In this document: positions 9,094 to 16,149 of the stretch, piece after piece
How positions within the stretch are numbered: the stretch's first letter is position 1
Layout: the number at the start of each line of letters is the position of its first letter
From: JAADEM01 sp965371855
GTDB lineage: Bacteria; Bacteroidota; Bacteroidia; Bacteroidales; Marinilabiliaceae
Assembly: GCA_965371855.1 (NCBI GenBank)
Contig: CBDUZZ010000055.1
Location: forward strand, 1 to 32,097
Direction of reading: 5' to 3'
DNA: 32,097 nt
Made by a program: the position numbers and the translations under genes
The notes under the pieces: generated by a model
Seen by the model: only the letters and a program-made list of their open reading frames with translations
What the model was told of the DNA's origin: nothing
The model's database searches: none

Positions 9094-9198
9094 CTTATAA
9101 TTGTTTTACGTGTATAAGGTTTTAATCATTAAAGGAAAATGATATGTTGCTTATCCTTGATTGATATGTCAAACGAATAATTATTAGTAATAATCTAT

Positions 9199-10710
9199 TT
9201 ACCTCGATCCTCTTGAACTTCTGGTGCTGTTTGATGATGATGATGAACTTTTGCTGCTGCCTGATGAACCGGAAGAGGATCCTGATGGTGAATAGCTGCT
9301 TCCTGAACTTCTAGAAGATCTGGATGGTGTAGAGTAACTACTTTTTGTACTTGAACTACCGGATGATCTGGATGGTGAAGAAGTTGATGATTTTGAAGAT
9401 CCGGTTTTATAAGTACTCCTGCTACTTGTTTGTGAACTTCTCGCAGAAGTAGAACTGCTCCTTCTTGGAGCTGAATAAATGCTGTTGCTACGCGAGCTTG
9501 AAGAAGAGTTGCTTTTTCTGGTTGTACCTGTACTCCTTGAAGAAGTTGACCTGTTAAATGTTGGTCTTTTAGTACTTGTTGAACTACTGTATGAAGAATA
9601 GCTTTTGCGAGTTGTTCTTACATTTACACTACCGTTAGATGAACTACCGGGTCGGTTTGATACTGATTTCTTATCTCCGGTTGATTGAGCCTGATTACTC
9701 CTGGAGACTCTTGTATATGTGGTACTACCTTTTTTGATTTTCAGATTGTTATCAGGAGAAATAGTCGTTGTTGTTCTGGTTGATGATACGCCTTTTAGAG
9801 ATGTTACATTAGCTGTTCTTGGGCCGTTAGCAATAGAATTTTGTTTTGCATTCATTCGCCCGGTTGTAGGATTTGTGACTCGTGCACCATAGTAGTAATT
9901 GTCTGAAGGATATCCCGGGTGTATAGGATGTCCCGGATGTCCTGGTCCATATCCCGGATAACCACATCCGTAACCTGGGTATCCCCAACCGTAACCAGGG
10001 TATCCCCAACCGTAACCAGGGTATCCATACCCATAACCAGGGTATCCCCAACCGTAACCAGGGTATCCATACCCATAACCAGGGTATCCCCATCCATATC
10101 CCATGCTAAAGCCCATGTTTCTATAGCCGAAACCATAACGAAAACTTGAATTCCAGTATAACGAATTAGTGTAGGATGGGAATGCATATGCATAATTGTT
10201 ATCTACATAAACGTTCCAGTCCCATGTGTTAAAGAATAAAACATCAGTGTAAAGAGGTGACCAGTATGGAACACCTGCAAATGGTCCATGGAACCTAATG
10301 ATTCTTGTGGCATAATCTAAGTCCATTGTTGAACCTTCAAAACCATCTACCCAATATCCTGTTTCATCATTGTAATATAATACAGTGTCAATATCACTTA
10401 TACTGTCGTTAGCAAGGAGTTGCGAATAGGAACTTTGTATATCTGAAAAATCACTTGTAACTTGTTCCATTGAATAATTTGGATTCTCTCTTAAGTATTT
10501 GCTTTGCATACTATTTACCTCTTTACGGTTTTCTCTTTTTACTTCTTTCTCCAAAGAGACAGGAATATATTCATCCGATACAGCAAGAGGTTTGTCTTTA
10601 GAACTGTAATACAGGTCGTCAGTATATGAATCTGCTGATGCCCATTTTGTAGAGTTACAGGATGAAAGGCTTATTACTAAAGCAGCTATATATATAAGGT
10701 AAGTTTTCAT
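9199..10710 (-). CDS. Lipoprotein with GYPGYGx heptapeptide repeats and a serine-rich tail
   Basis: I do not recognise a function. The 503-residue product starts with a lipoprotein signal (MKTYLIYIAALVISLSSC, Cys18). Residues 19-200 are an ordinary acidic and Tyr-rich region. Seven exact-length heptapeptides GYPGYGx follow (208-256, x = Y, W, Y, W, W, C, P), then a GHPGHP segment. The C-terminal part (about 300-503) is almost entirely Ser, Thr, Arg and Gly and looks disordered. Start choice: ATG 10710 gives a proper signal sequence; a TTG 15 bases upstream would break it. A GGAGGA motif lies 8 bases upstream of the ATG, unusual for Bacteroidota. A surface or envelope structural role is plausible but inferred. 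Confidence 0.75.
   Translation of the reverse strand: MKTYLIYIAALVISLSSCNSTKWASADSYTDDLYYSSKDKPLAVSDEYIPVSLEKEVKRENRKEVNSMQSKYLRENPNYSMEQVTSDFSDIQSSYSQLLANDSISDIDTVLYYNDETGYWVDGFEGSTMDLDYATRIIRFHGPFAGVPYWSPLYTDVLFFNTWDWNVYVDNNYAYAFPSYTNSLYWNSSFRYGFGYRNMGFSMGYGWGYPGYGYGYPGYGWGYPGYGYGYPGYGWGYPGYGWGYPGYGCGYPGYGPGHPGHPIHPGYPSDNYYYGARVTNPTTGRMNAKQNSIANGPRTANVTSLKGVSSTRTTTTISPDNNLKIKKGSTTYTRVSRSNQAQSTGDKKSVSNRPGSSSNGSVNVRTTRKSYSSYSSSTSTKRPTFNRSTSSRSTGTTRKSNSSSSSRSNSIYSAPRRSSSTSARSSQTSSRSTYKTGSSKSSTSSPSRSSGSSSTKSSYSTPSRSSRSSGSSYSPSGSSSGSSGSSKSSSSSSNSTRSSRGSR
9943..10089 (-). repeat. In-frame 21-bp tandem repeat encoding GYPGYGx
   Basis: Seven tandem 21-bp units lie within the lipoprotein gene, each encoding one GYPGYGx heptapeptide. 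Several adjacent units are nearly identical at the DNA level (for example around 9980-10090), which points to recent expansion by slippage or recombination. Being a multiple of three, changes in copy number keep the frame. Confidence 0.85.
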
Positions 10711-10725
10711 AATTAATTCCTCCAA
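10711..10725 (-). promoter_or_regulatory. Strong Shine-Dalgarno-like ribosome binding site
   Basis: Read on the minus strand, TTGGAGGAATTAATT precedes the lipoprotein ATG at 10710. GGAGGA is complementary to the 16S rRNA 3' end and well spaced. Other genes in this window lack such a site, and it decides the ATG over the upstream TTG. Confidence 0.6.
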
Positions 10726-10769
10726 TTTGTATTATTAATTATCCAATGAGTAATAAGCAATAATAATAC

Positions 10770-10777
10770 CAAAAATA
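10770..10777 (-). promoter_or_regulatory. Candidate -7 box for the lipoprotein gene
   Basis: The minus strand reads TATTTTTG, an exact TAnnTTTG match, 60 bases upstream of the lipoprotein start. No clear -33 TTG was seen. Confidence 0.45.
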
Positions 10778-10822
10778 AATAATATGAGTAAAAAACGAAA
10801 AAAATGTTAAAAACACCTGTGG

Positions 10823-10830
10823 TATCTTTG
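10823..10830 (+). promoter_or_regulatory. Candidate distal -7 box for proS
   Basis: TATCTTTG matches TAnnTTTG and lies about 135 bases before the proS ATG. A second box occurs downstream at 10919, so proS may have two start sites. Confidence 0.35.
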
Positions 10831-10918
10831 GAACAATAAATAGATAAGACAGTTGTATTCAAATTATAATTTCATTTTATTTATAAATAGTGAAATAGAG
10901 TTTTAGCCTGTTTTTTAC

Positions 10919-10926
10919 TATTTTTG
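10919..10926 (+). promoter_or_regulatory. Candidate proximal -7 box for proS
   Basis: TATTTTTG matches the Bacteroidota -7 consensus exactly, 38 bases before the proS ATG. This implies a leader of about 35 bases. A -33 element is not obvious. Confidence 0.5.
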
Positions 10927-10964
10927 TGCCTTTTAAATGATTAACGACAAATATATTTTATATA

Positions 10965-12455
10965 ATGGCAAAAGTTTTAACATCACGAAGTGAGAATTAC
11001 GCACAATGGTATAACGATTTAGTGCTTAAAGCTGAGCTGGCTGAAAATTCTGCAGTCAGGGGGAGTATGGTTATAAGACCATACGGATATGCAATATGGG
11101 AGAAAATGCAAAGTGCTTTAGATCGTATGTTCAAAGATACAGGTCATTCAAATGCATATTTTCCGCTATTCATTCCGAAATCATTTTTCAGTAAGGAGGC
11201 AAGTCATGTTGAAGGTTTTGCTAAAGAGTGTGCTATCGTAACACATTACAGGCTGAAAAATGACCCAAATGGTAATGGTGTAATTGTTGATCCTGACGCC
11301 AAACTAGAGGAGGAACTAATTGTTCGTCCAACATCAGAGACAATAATCTGGAGTACATATAAAAACTGGATACAGTCGTATCGTGACCTGCCTATAAAAA
11401 TAAATCAATGGGCTAATGTGGTTCGTTGGGAGATGCGTACTCGCTTATTTCTACGCACAGCCGAATTTTTGTGGCAGGAGGGGCATACTGCTCACGAAAC
11501 TAAACAGGAGGCTATAGAGGAGACTTTAACAATGATTAATGTATATAGTGAGTTTGCTGAGAAATTTATGGCAATGCCTGTGTTGAAAGGTGCCAAGACT
11601 GCCAGTGAACGTTTTGCCGGTGCATTAGACACATATACCATAGAGGCTCTGATGCAGGATGGTAAAGCATTGCAATCAGGAACATCTCACTTTCTCGGTC
11701 AAAATTTTGCAAAGGCATTTGATGTGAAATTTGCAAATGATAAAGGGAAAGAAGATTATGTTTGGGCTACATCGTGGGGTGTGTCAACACGCCTGATGGG
11801 TGCGCTTGTTATGGCTCATTCAGATGATAACGGGTTGGTATTGCCTCCTAAACTTGCACCTATACAGGTTGTAATCGTGCCTATTTATAAAAAGGAAGAG
11901 GAGTTTAAGCAAGTTTCTAAAATAGCAAAGGGAATTGTTTCAAAACTCAAAAAGCGTAGTTTTGGAGGCAATAAAATTGATGCTAAGTTTGATGATAACG
12001 ACAAGAAAAAGCCGGGTTGGAAATTTGCCGAATATGAGCTTAAAGGTGTTCCGGTGCGATTGGCTATAGGCCCCAGAGATGTGCAAAATGGCACTGTTGA
12101 GATAGTTAGAAGGGATACCCTTGAGAAAAAAATAGTGCCGGTGGATGGTATCGATAAATATATTCAAAAATTGTTGGGAGATATTCAGGAGAATATTTAC
12201 AAAAAAGCTCTGGGTTTCAGAACCGATAATACAACTAAAGTGGATAGTTACGATGAGTTTAAGAAAGTACTGAAAGAAAAGGGTGGCTTTATTCTGGCAC
12301 ATTGGGACGGCACTGATGAAACAGAACTGAAAATAAAAGAAGATACAAAAGCTACTATACGTTGTATTCTGCTTAACGGAGAGAAAGAGGAGGGTCAATG
12401 TATGGTTACCGGTAAACCCTCCACGCAACGTGTTGTGTTTGCCCTGGCGTATTAG
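10965..12455 (+). CDS. proS: Prolyl-tRNA synthetase (short, archaeal/eukaryote-like type)
   Basis: ProS charges tRNA-Pro with proline in the cytoplasm. It is a class II aminoacyl-tRNA synthetase of 496 residues. Motif 2 is visible as RWEMRTRLFLRTAEFLWQEGHTAH, preceded by RPTSETIIWSTYKNWI; the motif 3 region lies near TSWGVSTRLMGALVMAHSDDNGLVLPP. An anticodon-binding domain follows (about 285-400), then a C-terminal domain ending QRVVFALAY. The absence of the large editing insertion and the terminal tyrosine place it in the archaeal/eukaryote-like branch, which Bacteroidota commonly use. The C-terminal domain keeps only two of the possible zinc-ligand cysteines. The PAP2 gene starts about 11 bases after its stop and is probably cotranscribed. 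Confidence 0.94.
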   Translation: MAKVLTSRSENYAQWYNDLVLKAELAENSAVRGSMVIRPYGYAIWEKMQSALDRMFKDTGHSNAYFPLFIPKSFFSKEASHVEGFAKECAIVTHYRLKNDPNGNGVIVDPDAKLEEELIVRPTSETIIWSTYKNWIQSYRDLPIKINQWANVVRWEMRTRLFLRTAEFLWQEGHTAHETKQEAIEETLTMINVYSEFAEKFMAMPVLKGAKTASERFAGALDTYTIEALMQDGKALQSGTSHFLGQNFAKAFDVKFANDKGKEDYVWATSWGVSTRLMGALVMAHSDDNGLVLPPKLAPIQVVIVPIYKKEEEFKQVSKIAKGIVSKLKKRSFGGNKIDAKFDDNDKKKPGWKFAEYELKGVPVRLAIGPRDVQNGTVEIVRRDTLEKKIVPVDGIDKYIQKLLGDIQENIYKKALGFRTDNTTKVDSYDEFKKVLKEKGGFILAHWDGTDETELKIKEDTKATIRCILLNGEKEEGQCMVTGKPSTQRVVFALAY

Positions 12456-12466
12456 GGTATGTGAAA

Positions 12467-13186
12467 ATGAAAAGTCTGGTTGTGTTAATAGTAGTTTCCT
12501 CTATGTTGAGTATAAATGTTTATGCTCAAAAAAAGGATAGTATACGCACAAAAAATATAATCACTGCAGGGGCGATATCTACTGTTTTAATCGGCTCAGG
12601 GGTGATAATAAATAACAGTCAGTTTGAAAAAGATATGCAAATAAATATATGCAATAGGGTGGGTGATGATTTTGAATTTCATATTGATGATTACGTTCAG
12701 TATTTTCCTATTGTTGAAATGTATATTGCCGATGCTGTAGGAATAAAAAGCAGAAACCACTGGTTTGATCAAACCAAATATTTGCTTATCTCTAATATTA
12801 TAACAGCCGGAATTACTCACGGATTAAAATCTTGGGTAGACAAAACTCGCCCTAATGGTGGTGCTCATTCATTTCCGTCAGGACATACAACTTTTGCTTT
12901 TACTAATGCAACTGTTTTGTGTAATGAATTTAGTCAAACCTCGGCCTGGTTTGCTTATAGTGGTTATGCCTTTGCTGTTACTACAGGAGCTTTCAGAATG
13001 ATAAATAATAAGCATTGGTTGTCTGATGTGTTGGTGGGTGTCGGAATTGGTATCCTTGTACCAACAATTATCTATTATTTTGAACCTTTAAAGAGTTTTA
13101 ATCCTTTTAAAAAATCAAAGAATATATCATTTATACCTCAAGTGTCTGATAATAAATATGGGCTATACTTCAGTTATAAATTTTAA
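12467..13186 (+). CDS. PAP2-family phosphatase
   Basis: This is a membrane-associated type 2 phosphatidic acid phosphatase. Such enzymes dephosphorylate lipid phosphates such as undecaprenyl pyrophosphate, phosphatidate or lipid A. All three catalytic motifs are present: KSWVDKTRP (KxxxxxxRP type), SFPSGHTTF with the PSGH core, and FRMINNKHWLSD with the essential His and Asp. A signal-type N-terminus (MKSLVVLIVVSSMLSINVYAQ) suggests the active site faces the periplasm. The tail NKYGLYFSYKF resembles a barrel strand. Start choice: ATG 12467 gives the compact signal; GTG 12461 is in frame two codons earlier. It is probably cotranscribed with proS. The substrate cannot be inferred from sequence. 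Confidence 0.85.
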   Translation: MKSLVVLIVVSSMLSINVYAQKKDSIRTKNIITAGAISTVLIGSGVIINNSQFEKDMQINICNRVGDDFEFHIDDYVQYFPIVEMYIADAVGIKSRNHWFDQTKYLLISNIITAGITHGLKSWVDKTRPNGGAHSFPSGHTTFAFTNATVLCNEFSQTSAWFAYSGYAFAVTTGAFRMINNKHWLSDVLVGVGIGILVPTIIYYFEPLKSFNPFKKSKNISFIPQVSDNKYGLYFSYKF

Positions 13187-13241
13187 CCAGAGTGGTTTAT
13201 CTGTAAATAGTAATATCTAAGAAAGAAATATATAATCAATT

Positions 13242-13928
13242 ATGGAAAAAAACAGTATAAAACAGGAGATTGTTGAACTACTTAATGCCAAAGCTCCTGT
13301 AAAACAGAATGTTTTTGATAAAACGTTTGAGGTTTTTAATACCTTAAAAAGTTTACTTTCAGATATCGAAAAGGAATATAACAGTGAGCTTAAAATTGAA
13401 GATAGTCGTGTGAAACTGGAGTATAAAGACAGGGGTGAGTTTGTGGCTCAATTGAAGGTTGCAGGTGATGTTCTGGTTTTTAATATGCATACAAACACTT
13501 TTGAATTTGACAGAGATCATGAGATATGGAAACGTCCGTACAGTAAAAAAGATGTTTCTAACACATATTGCGGTGTTATATATGTTTATAATTATTTGTA
13601 CGATTCATTCAAGTATCAGCGACATGAGGATATTGGATATCTGGTAGCTCGCATGTTTGTGAACAAGGATGGTTATTTCTTTGTTGAAGGAAAAAGACAA
13701 AAAGGAATGGGAGTAAACCATTTCGGCACAAAAAAACTCAATAAGGAAACTTTAAAACGTATCATTGAGGTTGCTATGTATTACTCTATAAGCTTTGATT
13801 TGTTGGTGCCGCCTTATGATGATATGATGATGGTTACCTTAATGCAGGTGGAGAGTGAGATAATGCATTCGGGAGTAAAAACAGGGAAAAGGTTAGGGTT
13901 TAAGTATAACTCAGATGATGTGAAATAA
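13242..13928 (+). CDS. Conserved hypothetical protein
   Basis: I do not recognise a named domain in this 228-residue protein. It has no signal peptide or membrane segment, so it is probably cytoplasmic. The N-terminal third is helical and charged (MEKNSIKQEIVELLNAKAPVKQ). The centre is rich in Tyr and Phe (NMHTNTFEFDRDHEIWKRPY, YCGVIYVYNYLYDSFKY), and the C-terminal part has a run of Met and Asp (YDDMMMVTLMQVE). Codon use and composition resemble the neighbours, so it is a real gene rather than a chance open frame. It stands 55 bases after the PAP2 gene, with no clear promoter, and could be read from upstream. Confidence 0.75.
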   Translation: MEKNSIKQEIVELLNAKAPVKQNVFDKTFEVFNTLKSLLSDIEKEYNSELKIEDSRVKLEYKDRGEFVAQLKVAGDVLVFNMHTNTFEFDRDHEIWKRPYSKKDVSNTYCGVIYVYNYLYDSFKYQRHEDIGYLVARMFVNKDGYFFVEGKRQKGMGVNHFGTKKLNKETLKRIIEVAMYYSISFDLLVPPYDDMMMVTLMQVESEIMHSGVKTGKRLGFKYNSDDVK

Positions 13929-13946
13929 ATTGAGTTGATAGTTTGT

Positions 13947-13979
13947 AAGGTTCATAAAACCTTCCTGACGTCAGGCAAG
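13947..13979. repeat. Hairpin plus 12-bp palindrome downstream of the hypothetical gene
   Basis: AAGGTT (13947-13952) pairs with AACCTT (13958-13963). The perfect palindrome CCTGACGTCAGG (13964-13975) follows at once; a bulged outer CTT/AAG pairing extends it to 13961-13979. It could be a terminator structure or a REP-like palindromic element. Confidence 0.5.
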
Positions 13980-13986
13980 TTGAAAG

Positions 13987-14066
13987 TGCATAGTTATGCT
14001 TATGTATAGTTAATGGTCGAATCCTCATATAACCAAATAACCAAATAGCCAAATAACCAAAGAAAT
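13987..14066 (+). repeat. Degenerate octamer array upstream of pepT (10 units)
   Basis: Ten in-phase 8-base units include TGCATAGT, TGTATAGT, ATATAACC, AAATAACC, AAATAGCC and AAATAACC again. The second half has consensus AAATAACC. The array ends 8 bases before the pepT ATG. Confidence 0.7.
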
Positions 14067-14074
14067 AAACAGTT

Positions 14075-15304
14075 ATGGAAAAATTAATAGAACGATTCAT
14101 ACAATACGCTAAAGAGAATACACAGTCGGATACAAATACAGAGCTTACACCATCTACCCCCGGGCAATATGTTTTTTCCGAGAAACTGGCTGAAGAGTTG
14201 AAAAGTATAGGCATGCAGGATGTTGAGCTTGATGAGAATGGCTATCTGATGGCTACTTTACCATCAAATATTGATGATGATATACCTGTGGTTGGGTTTA
14301 TAGCTCATGTTGATACAAGCCCTGATTTTTCAGGTAAGCATGTTAATCCACGAATTATTGAAAACTATAACGGTGAGGATATTGTATTAAACGAAGAGGA
14401 GAATATTGTTTTAGGAACAAAAAAATTTCCGGAACTTAAAAAGTATATAGGTAACGATCTGATAGTAACGGATGGAAAAACGCTTTTAGGTGCTGATGAC
14501 AAAGCCGGAGTTGCTGAAATTGTTACTGCAATGGAGGTGTTGTTGCAGAATACTGAAATGAAACATGGGAAGATAAAAATCTGTTTTACTCCTGATGAGG
14601 AGATAGGTGCCGGTGCCGATTATTTCAATGTTGAGAAGTTTGGTGCTGATTTCGCATATACGCTTGATGGCGGTGAGATTGGTGAGTTGGAATATGAGAA
14701 TTTTAATGCTGCCGGTGCCACAGTGACTTTTAAGGGGCAGAATGTTCATCCTGGTTATGCTAAACATAAAATGCATAATTCTATTCGCATTGCCAATCAG
14801 TTTATTACAATGTTGCCCAGACATGAAACGCCTGAACATACTGAAGGGTATGAAGGTTTTTATCACCTTATGTTAGTTAATGGGGATGTTGAAAAAACGG
14901 AACTGCAATACATAATTCGTGATTTTAACAGGAGCAGGTTCGAAGATCGTAAAAAAGAGATGGAGCATCTGGTTCGTAAAATAAACAGTGAGTTTGGAGA
15001 AGGTATTGCTTCTGTAGAGTTGAAAGATCAGTATTACAATATGCGTGAAAAAATTGAACCGGTAATGTATATTGTTGATATTGCAGAGCAGGCCATGAAA
15101 GATGTTGGAGTAATCCCGATTATAAGGCCAATACGTGGTGGAACAGATGGCTCAAGACTCTCTTTTATGGGATTACCAACACCAAATATATTTGCCGGTG
15201 GTCATAATTTTCATGGCAGGTTTGAGTTTGTGCCAATTCAAAGTATGCAAAAAGCAGTGGAGGTTGTACTGAAAATTACCGGGTTGATAGTTAAAAAAAG
15301 TTAA
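14075..15304 (+). CDS. pepT: Peptidase T (tripeptide aminopeptidase)
   Basis: PepT is a cytoplasmic two-zinc aminopeptidase of the M20B family that removes the N-terminal residue from tripeptides. The catalytic framework is complete: His78 and Asp80 in AHVDTS, the bridging Asp141 in GADDKAG, the general base Glu175 with Glu176 in PDEEIGAG, Asp198 in YTLDGGEIGE, and the distal metal histidine in GGHNFHG. These positions match E. coli PepT closely, and 409 residues is the normal length. The start at 14075 gives the canonical MEKLIERFIQYAKENTQS beginning. It appears to be a single-gene unit. Confidence 0.95.
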   Translation: MEKLIERFIQYAKENTQSDTNTELTPSTPGQYVFSEKLAEELKSIGMQDVELDENGYLMATLPSNIDDDIPVVGFIAHVDTSPDFSGKHVNPRIIENYNGEDIVLNEEENIVLGTKKFPELKKYIGNDLIVTDGKTLLGADDKAGVAEIVTAMEVLLQNTEMKHGKIKICFTPDEEIGAGADYFNVEKFGADFAYTLDGGEIGELEYENFNAAGATVTFKGQNVHPGYAKHKMHNSIRIANQFITMLPRHETPEHTEGYEGFYHLMLVNGDVEKTELQYIIRDFNRSRFEDRKKEMEHLVRKINSEFGEGIASVELKDQYYNMREKIEPVMYIVDIAEQAMKDVGVIPIIRPIRGGTDGSRLSFMGLPTPNIFAGGHNFHGRFEFVPIQSMQKAVEVVLKITGLIVKKS

Positions 15305-15341
15305 TGTTATTTTTTTTTGAACAACTACAATAATTGTTTGT

Positions 15342-15373
15342 TTGAATTAGCGAACAGAGTATGTGTATCGTTG
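15342..15373 (+). promoter_or_regulatory. Candidate promoter for the peroxiredoxin gene
   Basis: A -33 type TTG (15342-15344) and TATCGTTG (15366-15373, one mismatch to TAnnTTTG) are 21 bases apart, within the spacing reported for Bacteroidota. The leader would be about 37 bases before the ATG at 15415. Confidence 0.45.
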
Positions 15374-15414
15374 TTAGATAAATAAAAATTAATTAAACTT
15401 AAAAAAATAAAATT

Positions 15415-16047
15415 ATGTCAGTATTAGTTGGTAAAAAAGCCCCATTATTTTCAGCAGAAGCTGTAGTTAACGGTGGTGAGATAGTACAAAACTTTTCATT
15501 AACTCAATTTGTAGAAAAAAAGCATGTTGTATTGTTTTTCTATCCTGCCGATTTTACTTTTGTTTGTCCTACTGAAATTATTGCATTTCAGGAAAGAATG
15601 GAGGAATTTGAAAGTCGCAATGTAGCAGTAATCGGAGTTTCTGTTGACTCTGCTTTTTCACATTGGAAATGGTTGCAGACAGAAAAGAATGATGGTGGTA
15701 TTAAAGGAGTTAAATATCCTCTGATTGCAGATAACAGCATGACTATCTCAGAGAATTATGATGTGCTGGCCGGAGAGTTTGACTATAATGAAGATGGACA
15801 TTCAGTGTTTAACGGTACTCCAATGGCTTATCGCGGACTGTTTCTTATAGATAAGGAAGGTGTTGTGCGTCATCAGGTGGTTAATGATATGCCGCTTGGT
15901 CGTAGTATTGATGAAGCATTGCGTGTGATTGATGCTTTACAGTTCTTTGAAAACAACGGTGAGGTTTGCCCTGCTGATTGGCACAAAGGAGATGAAGCAC
16001 TTAAACCTACTCAGGAAGGTATTGCTCAGTATCTCGCAAAGCATTAA
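15415..16047 (+). CDS. Typical 2-Cys peroxiredoxin (AhpC/Prx1 type)
   Basis: This thiol peroxidase reduces hydrogen peroxide, alkyl hydroperoxides and possibly peroxynitrite in the cytoplasm. The 210-residue sequence has the peroxidatic Cys51 in PADFTFVCPTE and the resolving Cys185 in GEVCPADW, with the conserved SVDSAFSHWKW segment between them. The C-terminal tail lacks the YF motif linked to overoxidation sensitivity, so it may be a robust form. No AhpF partner is adjacent, so electrons must come from thioredoxin or a reductase elsewhere. It has its own candidate promoter and is followed by two consecutive terminators, consistent with a strongly expressed single gene. Confidence 0.93.
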   Translation: MSVLVGKKAPLFSAEAVVNGGEIVQNFSLTQFVEKKHVVLFFYPADFTFVCPTEIIAFQERMEEFESRNVAVIGVSVDSAFSHWKWLQTEKNDGGIKGVKYPLIADNSMTISENYDVLAGEFDYNEDGHSVFNGTPMAYRGLFLIDKEGVVRHQVVNDMPLGRSIDEALRVIDALQFFENNGEVCPADWHKGDEALKPTQEGIAQYLAKH

Positions 16048-16057
16048 AACTACTTTT

Positions 16058-16095
16058 AGTTATCGGATGACTCTGAGCATCCGATGACTTTTTAA
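16058..16095 (+). terminator. First terminator after the peroxiredoxin gene
   Basis: A 12-bp stem, including one G-U pair, joins 16058-16069 to 16078-16089 around an 8-base loop. The core is ATCGGATG/CATCCGAT. A T-run follows. Confidence 0.85.
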
Positions 16096-16100
16096 AATAA

Positions 16101-16131
16101 AAAGGCACTCTGTTAGGAGTGTCTTTTTTTT
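16101..16131 (+). terminator. Second terminator after the peroxiredoxin gene
   Basis: GGCACTC (16104-16110) pairs with GAGTGTC (16117-16123), with one G-U pair and a 6-base loop. An A-run precedes and an eight-base T-run follows, so it could work in both directions. Confidence 0.85.
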
Positions 16132-16137
16132 ATTGAT

Positions 16138-16145
16138 TAAATTTG
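16138..16145 (+). promoter_or_regulatory. Candidate -7 box for pabB (possibly leaderless)
   Basis: TAAATTTG matches TAnnTTTG and ends 5 bases before the pabB ATG. It begins 12 bases from the start codon, the same as in coaBC. Confidence 0.45.
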
Positions 16146-16149
16146 TCCA

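Noticed and set aside
9827..10193. Open frames on both strands across the GYPGYGx region
   Set aside because: They are shadows of the 21-bp repeat in the lipoprotein gene, with a low-complexity product.
15320..15342. Terminator after pepT
   Set aside because: The stem AACAA..ACAAT/ATTGTTTGTT has a 2-base bulge, one-base loop and no following T-run, so it is not convincing.
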